From Vulcanisaeta sp. UBA163 (GTDB lineage Archaea > Thermoproteota > Thermoprotei > Thermoproteales > Thermocladiaceae), in the NCBI GenBank assembly GCA_002496475.1, contig DAJV01000014.1, positions 3,267 through 13,482 of the forward strand: DNA of 10,216 nt, read 5' to 3'. A program made the translations under genes and the position numbers. Under the pieces are notes generated by a model. That model was not told the DNA's origin. It saw nothing but the letters and a program-made list of their open reading frames with translations, and searched no databases. The first letter of the stretch is position 1. Every line of letters begins with the position of its first letter. This document shows positions 5,634 through 10,216 of the stretch, piece by piece.

Positions 5634-6707
5634 ATGATTGAGAGTAGGAAGGATGACCACATTAAGATTGCCTCGGAGCAGAATGTTGAGGAGGGTAACA
5701 ACCTTTTTAATGAGATTTACCTGGTGCACATTGCGCTACCGGAGATCGATTTTAACGATGTTAATACCACAATAAATATGTTTGGCAAGAAATTATCATT
5801 TCCATTTATCATAGGCGCCATGACTGGTGGTACGGAAACTGCCGAGAAAATAAATACAATACTTGCCAAATGCGCGGAGGAGTTTAGTATTGGTATGTAC
5901 GTTGGTTCCCAGAGGGTTGCCATTGTTAAGCCTGAGACCGCGAAGAGCTTTAGGGTTGTGGCGGAAAATGCACCAACAGCCCTCAAGATAGCTAATCTAG
6001 GGGCACCGCAGGTCTCTAGGCTTAATGAGAGGGTACTCAGTGACTGGGTTTCCCAGGCCATAGACATGATAAATGCTGATGCAATTGCAATCCACCTAAA
6101 CCCAGCCCAGGAGGTTTTCCAGCCTGAAGGTGAGCCCTGGTTTAAGGGTGTTACTGATAAGCTTAGGTTCATTAAGAGGGTGGCCAATAGGCCATTAATT
6201 GTTAAGGAGGTTGGAAATGGCATATCCATGGAGGTCGCCAGTGCACTCGTGTCTAAGGTTGATCCAGAGGCAATTGACGTAGCTGGTACGGGAGGCACCT
6301 CCTTCATAAGGATTGAGAGCATAAGAGCCAGGGCTATTAACGAAGCTGATGTATTCAGTGGTTGGGGTATACCAACAGTCCTATCCATATGCGAGGTTAG
6401 GAGTGTATATGATGGATTCATAATAGCATCCGGTGGAGTTAGGAGTGGACTTGACGGTGCCAAGGCAATAGCCGTAGGCGCCAATGCCTTCTCAATGTCG
6501 AGACCCCTTCTTCTATCGGCACTTAAGGGCTATGATGAGACGCAGAGGTTCATAGACAGGCTGCTCAGAGAGTTTAGGATAGCCATGTTCCTAACTGGTT
6601 CAAAAAATATCAGTGAGCTCAGTAGGGCATCCATTGTCCTTGGGCCGAGCATAATCTCCTGGCTAAATCAAAGGGGCATTACATGCAGGCGCGTTAATGT
6701 TAAGTAA
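5634..6707 (+). CDS. fni: Type 2 isopentenyl-diphosphate delta-isomerase
   Basis: This cytoplasmic FMN-dependent enzyme interconverts isopentenyl and dimethylallyl diphosphate, the step that supplies both building blocks for archaeal isoprenoid lipids after the mevalonate pathway. All family hallmarks are present over a normal 357-residue length: the N-terminal RKDDHI (5-10), MTGG (63-66) and GSQR (91-94), NLGAPQ, then HLNPAQE (154-160), whose Gln and Glu correspond to the residues implicated in proton transfer and Mg2+ binding. KEVGNGIS (from Lys191) follows, then DVAGTGGTS (215-223), and ASGGVRSGLDGAKA near the end, which holds the FMN phosphate. The fold is a TIM barrel. ATG at 5634 keeps the RKDDHI motif at the usual distance from the N-terminus. 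A weak TATA box is 27 bases upstream. The zinc-ribbon gene lies 71 bases downstream but has its own promoter-like element. Confidence 0.97.
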   Translation: MIESRKDDHIKIASEQNVEEGNNLFNEIYLVHIALPEIDFNDVNTTINMFGKKLSFPFIIGAMTGGTETAEKINTILAKCAEEFSIGMYVGSQRVAIVKPETAKSFRVVAENAPTALKIANLGAPQVSRLNERVLSDWVSQAIDMINADAIAIHLNPAQEVFQPEGEPWFKGVTDKLRFIKRVANRPLIVKEVGNGISMEVASALVSKVDPEAIDVAGTGGTSFIRIESIRARAINEADVFSGWGIPTVLSICEVRSVYDGFIIASGGVRSGLDGAKAIAVGANAFSMSRPLLLSALKGYDETQRFIDRLLREFRIAMFLTGSKNISELSRASIVLGPSIISWLNQRGITCRRVNVK

Positions 6708-6743
6708 TACTGTTAGCGAGCAATGGGGTATCAGCATAAGTTG

Positions 6744-6752
6744 TTTTATAAA
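6744..6752 (+). promoter_or_regulatory. TATA box for the zinc-ribbon protein gene
   Basis: TTTTATAAA lies about 30 bases before the ATG at 6779, within the 71-base gap after the isomerase gene. This spacing suggests separate, nearly leaderless transcription of the zinc-ribbon gene. Confidence 0.5.
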
Positions 6753-6778
6753 TGGACTTAGTGCGTAATTAATGGGGT

Positions 6779-7201
6779 ATGTCCCTTCAGGGAATTTCAT
6801 GTCCAAAGTGCGGTTCAAGAAGAATAGGCATAGTGGTTGCTGAGACATTGACATTCAAGTGTCTCGACTGTGGATATACATGGTCACCGAACTTACCTGC
6901 CCAAGGACTAGTTAGCACAAAGGCCGGTGAAAAACATTGGACTGAGATCAAGAAGATCATGGAGGATGCCATGAACTACGTGATAAAGATACTCAATGAC
7001 GGCGTGAGTAATTGTGATGAATTAATAAGCAAGGTGCAGGAGAATTATGGAAAGTACCTGACGCCACGTGAGATACTCAGGGTTGTAATAAACGGCATCA
7101 AAAGCTACCTAGAGGAAATAAGGTACAAGGACGCGAGCAGGTTCTCAAGCCTAAGTAGTGAATTAAGCAAGTGCAAGGAATTAGTGGCAAGGAAGGAGTG
7201 A
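6779..7201 (+). CDS. Zinc-ribbon protein with helical C-terminal domain, unknown function
   Basis: This 140-residue protein opens with a compact zinc ribbon. Cys8-x2-Cys11 (CPKCGS) and Cys28-x2-Cys31 (CLDCGYTW) are 16 residues apart, the geometry of the TFIIS/RPB9/TFB-type ribbons used in nucleic-acid and transcription proteins. A linker of about 20 residues leads into an alpha-helical, charged region (about 52-140) with heptad-like Leu/Ile spacing and two further cysteines (about 79 and 133). I recognise no named family for the whole protein. A role in transcription or RNA metabolism is only a guess from the ribbon. The start ATG at 6779 is supported by the TATA box 30 bases upstream. An ATG at 6772 is out of frame. 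The gene converges on the L2 gene with a gap of 3 bases. Confidence 0.85.
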   Translation: MSLQGISCPKCGSRRIGIVVAETLTFKCLDCGYTWSPNLPAQGLVSTKAGEKHWTEIKKIMEDAMNYVIKILNDGVSNCDELISKVQENYGKYLTPREILRVVINGIKSYLEEIRYKDASRFSSLSSELSKCKELVARKE

Positions 7202-7204
7202 TTT

Positions 7205-8020
7205 TTACTCTGATGGCATTGCGCCAGTCCTCTTATTCTTAAGCCTGGTCTTCTTCGAATAACCAGATGCCCAAACCCTCTTGCTCCTTGGTATAATCTG
7301 TGGACACTTCCTACCAGTACACCTGGATGCTATGAAACCAACCTTCTGACCAGGCGATGCAGTCCTAGGTACTGGAGTACCACCCTTCTGGTGACTACCG
7401 CCACCATGCGGATGCGCATATGGATTCATCGCCTTACCCCTGACCAATGGGTACTTCCAAGACTTGGCAAGCGCCCTATAGTACTTAGCCCCGGCCTTGA
7501 GCATGGGCTTCTCAATCCTACCACCACCAGCCACAATACCAACAGTGGCCCTGGCTCTCGAATCAAGCTCCATAACCTTACCACTTGGTAACTGAACAAC
7601 GGTAGTACTATCCTTATGAATTAGGACAACGGCATAAGTACCACTTGTCCTAACGAATTTACCACCATCATTTGGCCTCTTCTCAATATTATAGATCATG
7701 GAGCCCTCGGGTATTTTACTAAGAGGAAGTATATTACCAGGTATTGGCCTTGCCGACGCCCCCACCTCAATTAATTGCCCCACGTACATACCCTCAGCTG
7801 CGTAGTTCAGGAACTCCCTACCATCCTCAAGCGATATCCTAGCCACAGGGGCATTGAGACCAGGTACATGCATCAACTCCTTAACAACACCCATAATAAT
7901 GCCATTAAACTCGGCCTCGCTAATGGATAAATACCTAACAGGGCCCTCCCTAATCCAACCAGGGCTTCTGAACTGCGAACCACCCCTCCCTCGTCTTTGA
8001 ACTAGTATTTTCTTGCCCAC
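7205..8020 (-). CDS. rpl2: Large-subunit ribosomal protein L2 (uL2)
   Basis: This is archaeal ribosomal protein uL2, which binds 23S rRNA near the peptidyl-transferase centre and is needed for subunit joining. The N-terminus GKKILVQRRGRGGSQFRSP is the standard archaeal/eukaryotic L2 (L8e) opening. The diagnostic loop NPYAHPHGGG carries HPHGGG at residues 203-208, and the basic tail ends KKTRLKNKRTG. At 271 residues it is somewhat longer than many archaeal L2 proteins (about 240). The start is GTG at 8018-8020. Minus-strand AGAGG (8028-8032) forms a Shine-Dalgarno seven bases upstream, and a TATA box is near 8053-8060. The gene stands alone here, outside the usual L3-L4-L23-L2-S19 ribosomal cluster, and is divergent from the tRNA endonuclease gene. 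Confidence 0.97.
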   Translation of the reverse strand: MGKKILVQRRGRGGSQFRSPGWIREGPVRYLSISEAEFNGIIMGVVKELMHVPGLNAPVARISLEDGREFLNYAAEGMYVGQLIEVGASARPIPGNILPLSKIPEGSMIYNIEKRPNDGGKFVRTSGTYAVVLIHKDSTTVVQLPSGKVMELDSRARATVGIVAGGGRIEKPMLKAGAKYYRALAKSWKYPLVRGKAMNPYAHPHGGGSHQKGGTPVPRTASPGQKVGFIASRCTGRKCPQIIPRSKRVWASGYSKKTRLKNKRTGAMPSE

Positions 8021-8027
8021 GTTTAAT

Positions 8028-8065
8028 CCTCTTGGGATGATGTGTGGTGGGTTTTTAAATATTTA
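8028..8065. promoter_or_regulatory. Divergent promoter for rpl2 and the tRNA endonuclease operon
   Basis: The AT-rich core TTTTTAAATATTTA (8052-8065) can act as a TATA box on both strands. It is centred about 27 bases before the endonuclease ATG at 8084 (leaderless), and about 37 bases before the L2 GTG at 8020. The latter leaves a leader of about 10 bases containing the L2 ribosome-binding site AGAGG (8028-8032). Two translation genes thus share one small control region. Confidence 0.55.
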
Positions 8066-8083
8066 CATAATGGTTAAAGCGCC

Positions 8084-8626
8084 ATGAAGGAGGCTAAGGT
8101 CCAGGAAAAGCTGATTGAAATAAGGAAAACAAAAAACGACGAGTATAGCCTAACTAGGCTTAGCAATGGCGATCTTCATGAACTAGAGGAAAGGGGAATC
8201 GGCGAACTAAGGGATGAGACGCTGATCCTAAAACCCATAGAATTGATCTACTTATCCATAGCTGGCTACAGGATACTAATTAATGGCGAGGAAATTAGTG
8301 TCGAAGATCTAATAAAGGAGGTCAACAACCCACATGCCCTAACCGTATACCTGGACATGAGAAAGAGGGGCTACTTCATAAAACCCGTGGTGAATGGACC
8401 CGTGGATTTCCTAGTCTGGGACAAGGGTAAGAGTCCATTAACCTCAAGCCCCAGGTACATGATTAAAATAGTCACTGAGGGTCTTGGTATACAGGTAATG
8501 GAGCTATTAAACGTACTAAGATATAGCGAAAGCATGGGCATGCAGTTAGTCCTAGCCCTCGTGAGCTCCGAGGGGGTTATCACTTATTATAAGGCATTCA
8601 CATTTAGGCCGGTTAAGGGTGATTGA
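8084..8626 (+). CDS. tRNA-splicing endonuclease, non-catalytic (structural) subunit
   Basis: This 180-residue protein belongs to the EndA family, which excises introns from archaeal pre-tRNAs. The C-terminal domain follows the family pattern: an HALTVYLDMRKRGY segment (84-97), then PVDFLVWDKG (106-115), then a conserved hydrophobic strand, and MQLVLALVSSEGVITYY (153-169). The three catalytic residues are not kept. The tyrosine position is Trp112, the histidine position about ten residues on is Ser121/Ser122, and the lysine before LVLA is replaced (Gly152-Met-Gln154). It is therefore the structural beta subunit of the crenarchaeal alpha2-beta2 enzyme. The catalytic alpha subunit must be encoded elsewhere. 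The N-terminal domain (1-80) is typical in length. The start ATG at 8084 has a TATA box 27 bases upstream. The next gene begins 3 bases after its stop codon. Confidence 0.88.
   Translation: MKEAKVQEKLIEIRKTKNDEYSLTRLSNGDLHELEERGIGELRDETLILKPIELIYLSIAGYRILINGEEISVEDLIKEVNNPHALTVYLDMRKRGYFIKPVVNGPVDFLVWDKGKSPLTSSPRYMIKIVTEGLGIQVMELLNVLRYSESMGMQLVLALVSSEGVITYYKAFTFRPVKGD
8618..8623 (+). promoter_or_regulatory. Ribosome-binding site inside the endonuclease gene
   Basis: GGTGAT lies at the very end of the endonuclease reading frame, six bases before the ATG at 8630, and indicates translation of the second gene from the shared mRNA. Confidence 0.6.
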
Positions 8627-8629
8627 TCC

Positions 8630-8929
8630 ATGGTCACAATTAAGGAAATTGAGCGGGTGCTAACGATGGTTAGGAACAAGGGGCTTAGGGTTATTATTAG
8701 GTTTAAGAAGTCGCGAAACATGATGGTCCTTGAGAGGGAGATTAGGGCTTTAAGTCCAGAGGGTAACTACGTGGCCTGGGTATCGGCGTTCCCAGCACCA
8801 CCTCACCAGATCATTGATGCCTATGGAATAACCTCCATTGAGATTTACTGCAGGGGTGAATTAGTTAGACAGGTAGTTGATTGGAGGGAGTTTGTTAAGG
8901 AGCTTCAGATGCTTAATGAATGCCGTTAA
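8630..8929 (+). CDS. Conserved-looking 99-aa protein in operon with tRNA endonuclease subunit
   Basis: I recognise no family. The 99-residue protein is soluble and basic in its first third (residues 14-31 include RNKGLRVIIRFKKSR), followed by EREIRALSPEGNYVAW, a proline-containing SAFPAPPHQI, and an alternating helix/strand C-terminus (ITSIEIYCRGELVRQVVDW, then a helix). The pattern suggests a small alpha/beta fold, possibly nucleic-acid binding given the basic face, but this is an inference. Its start lies 3 bases after the endonuclease stop codon and has a GGTGAT ribosome-binding site six bases upstream, so the two genes are almost certainly co-transcribed and translationally close. A link to RNA processing is suggested by that context only. 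Its TAA stop overlaps the stop codon of the convergent radical SAM gene within TTAA at 8926-8929. Confidence 0.8.
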   Translation: MVTIKEIERVLTMVRNKGLRVIIRFKKSRNMMVLEREIRALSPEGNYVAWVSAFPAPPHQIIDAYGITSIEIYCRGELVRQVVDWREFVKELQMLNECR

Positions 8930-9828
8930 CCGCTCTCTACGGTGTATTCCTTGCCGCCAATCCTCAATCTAATAGTTAAGCCCCTATTGCTCTGATTCTC
9001 CAAAGTGCCATCATCAAGAACAACCTCATCACCTGCACTAATCCTCATGTTAATCCTAAACAACCTACTGCCCATTTGGGCGAGGTCCTTGTAACGAGAC
9101 GTACATACATTCACATTGATCCAAGGCCACCTCCTCCTAATCTCACTGGCTATTTTAATTCCTGCATCAATACTGCCAATTACACTACCGTCAAGTCCCG
9201 GCCTATAGCCCATGTTGATTAGGGCCTCTATGTTTGCAGGGCTTACGTCGAGTTCATTGAGATTCACGAAATCTATTAATTTATTTATAATTTCGACCAC
9301 CTTAATGATATCATTCTCAAACCTAGGCAGGGCAGGCACCTCTAGACCGAGTTCAATACCTGCATCCTTAAGGGCCTTAATAAGGTCTAGTTTACCGTTT
9401 AATTGAGTTGGGTTCGTTGCATGTATCCTAATCTCATCAATGCCACTACCCGCCAGTTTCTTAATGGCGCCCTCGCTGGCGTTTAAGACGTGTGTATACA
9501 TGTGTATGTGAAAGTCTTGTCCATAATTATCCTTAAGGATCCTCACTAATTCAACAACCCTATCAACAACCATTATTGGATCACCACCTGTAATCGCTAA
9601 GCCATTAGACCCAGCCCTATCCAACTCGTCAATTATATCCTCAGGGAACTTATTGACCGGTCTATCATTGATGAACATAACATCCCTGCCAAACCTATCC
9701 CTATTAACCGGGCAGTAGAAACAGTTCAGTGGACATAGCCCAGTTATGAATAGTACACTCTTAATACCCAATTGGCACTGCCTACAACCCCTAGCGAACT
9801 CTCCAAACACTATGTTAAGGCTACTCAT
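8926..9828 (-). CDS. Radical SAM protein, COG2108-like (PFL-activase-related)
   Basis: This 300-residue radical S-adenosylmethionine enzyme is similar to uncharacterised archaeal proteins related to pyruvate formate-lyase activating enzyme. The [4Fe-4S] cluster that cleaves SAM is bound by Cys32-x3-Cys36-x2-Cys39 in the sequence CPLNCFYCP. GGDP (about 81-84) is the SAM-binding Gly-Gly-Glu/Asp-Pro motif. A second pair, Cys15-x2-Cys18, precedes the cluster motif, and a late cysteine lies in NVCTSRYKDLAQ (about 240-251), a C-terminal signature I associate with this group. These extra cysteines could hold an auxiliary cluster. The last about 45 residues look like a small beta domain (DEVVLDDGTLEN, then LRIGGKEYTVE). 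The substrate is unknown. The start is ATG at 9826-9828, with TTTATAAGG on the minus strand about 27-30 bases upstream. The gene overlaps the stop codon of the convergent 99-aa gene. Confidence 0.88.
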   Translation of the reverse strand: MSSLNIVFGEFARGCRQCQLGIKSVLFITGLCPLNCFYCPVNRDRFGRDVMFINDRPVNKFPEDIIDELDRAGSNGLAITGGDPIMVVDRVVELVRILKDNYGQDFHIHMYTHVLNASEGAIKKLAGSGIDEIRIHATNPTQLNGKLDLIKALKDAGIELGLEVPALPRFENDIIKVVEIINKLIDFVNLNELDVSPANIEALINMGYRPGLDGSVIGSIDAGIKIASEIRRRWPWINVNVCTSRYKDLAQMGSRLFRINMRISAGDEVVLDDGTLENQSNRGLTIRLRIGGKEYTVESG

Positions 9829-9853
9829 TCCTCAGGAAATCATGGTGTAGCCC

Positions 9854-9887
9854 CTTATAAATGCGCATGCGTTAAGCATTTTAATGA
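9854..9887. promoter_or_regulatory. Divergent promoter between radical SAM and rhomboid-like genes
   Basis: CTTATAAAT at 9854-9862 is centred about 29 bases before the radical SAM start at 9828 (minus). It can also serve the plus strand, giving a start near 9885. A second AT-rich element, CATTTTAAT (9877-9885), is about 27 bases before the plus-strand ATG at 9908. Between them is ATGCGCATGCG (9861-9871), made of two overlapping 8-bp palindromes. GGAG at 9897-9900 is a ribosome-binding site seven bases before the ATG at 9908. Confidence 0.45.
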
Positions 9888-9907
9888 ATTAACTCAGGAG
9901 ACAAGTG

Positions 9908-10216
9908 ATGTATAGGTTCAAAAACACATTAATTGCCTTCCTAGTATCGACAGCATTCACGGTACCGATTTTCATAGCCATGAACATGGGCAGGACAGCC
10001 TATGAGATCATGGTCGCACTATTGGGTGGCACATGGCCGCCAATAACGCCCTGGGGTTTCGTAACGGCCATATTCGCCCATCCAACAGCCATGGATTACC
10101 TCTTTGACATGCTGACCCTATGGATGATAGGCCCATACTTCGAGACAGTGTTTGGCAGGACGAATTTCTGGCTCACGTTCATGCTCAGCGGTATAGCCTC
10201 ATCACTATCGCCCATC
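9908..10216 (+). CDS. Rhomboid-like membrane protein (N-terminal part, cut by window end)
   Basis: The first 103 residues of an integral membrane protein of the rhomboid type, the intramembrane serine protease superfamily. Helix 1 (about 8-27) is followed by a short loop with GGTWPPITPWGFVTAIFAH (40-58), helix 2 in YLFDMLTLWMIG (64-75) and the conserved Gly/Glu-containing turn GPYFETVFGRTNFW (75-88), then helix 3 with SGIASS (94-99). In active rhomboids helix 2 carries a His and an Asn four residues later (MHxLFN). Here that block reads MDYLFD (62-67), with Asp at both positions. The catalytic Ser-His dyad would lie past the window edge and cannot be judged. The start ATG at 9908 has GGAG seven bases upstream. 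GTG at 9905 is an in-frame alternative. Confidence 0.75.
   Translation, partial: MYRFKNTLIAFLVSTAFTVPIFIAMNMGRTAYEIMVALLGGTWPPITPWGFVTAIFAHPTAMDYLFDMLTLWMIGPYFETVFGRTNFWLTFMLSGIASSLSPI

Noticed and set aside
5717..6484. 255-codon open frame on the minus strand inside the isomerase gene
   Set aside because: It is the antisense of a strongly conserved enzyme gene. Its translation has low-complexity Ser/Thr/Met/Leu content and no family pattern, so it is a codon-bias shadow.

Overview
The window looks like chromosomal DNA of a hyperthermophilic crenarchaeon, most likely of the Thermoproteales (Vulcanisaeta/Caldivirga-like; the genus is a guess). The evidence is an archaeal ribosomal protein L2, a crenarchaeal-type non-catalytic tRNA-splicing endonuclease subunit, a type 2 isopentenyl-diphosphate isomerase as used in archaeal isoprenoid lipid synthesis, AT-rich TATA boxes about 27 bases before many start codons (leaderless mRNAs), and occasional GGTGAT/GGAG ribosome-binding sites inside operons.

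Left end (1-891, minus strand): remnants of a carbohydrate ABC transporter operon. A solute-binding protein gene has a stop codon and a frameshift in its signal anchor. It breaks off about 110 residues in and runs straight into the middle of a MalF-type permease gene, which has its own frameshift. This is a decaying locus with an internal deletion.

Region 971-3076 (minus strand): an RNase Z-like metallo-beta-lactamase protein, a small four-helix membrane protein, and an NAD(P)-dependent sugar epimerase/reductase-like SDR protein. Each has its own TATA-like element. Divergent from these, at 3191-5272 (plus), is a DHA2-type MFS exporter with an unusual soluble C-terminal tail of about 140 residues.

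Region 5273-5633 is a long intergenic stretch. It probably hides a 47-residue minus-strand gene with a good ribosome-binding site, and it carries two 16-bp inverted repeats that may be operators. It precedes the IPP isomerase gene (5634-6707) and a zinc-ribbon protein gene (6779-7201).

Right half: ribosomal protein L2 (minus) ends 3 bp from the zinc-ribbon gene and shares a divergent promoter with a two-gene operon (plus), which encodes the tRNA endonuclease structural subunit and a 99-residue unknown protein. That operon converges, with overlapping stop codons, on a COG2108-type radical SAM gene (minus). The last gene (plus, cut by the window edge) is a rhomboid-like membrane protein whose usual active-site His and Asn in helix 2 appear replaced. 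No tRNA, rRNA, CRISPR array or insertion sequence was seen.
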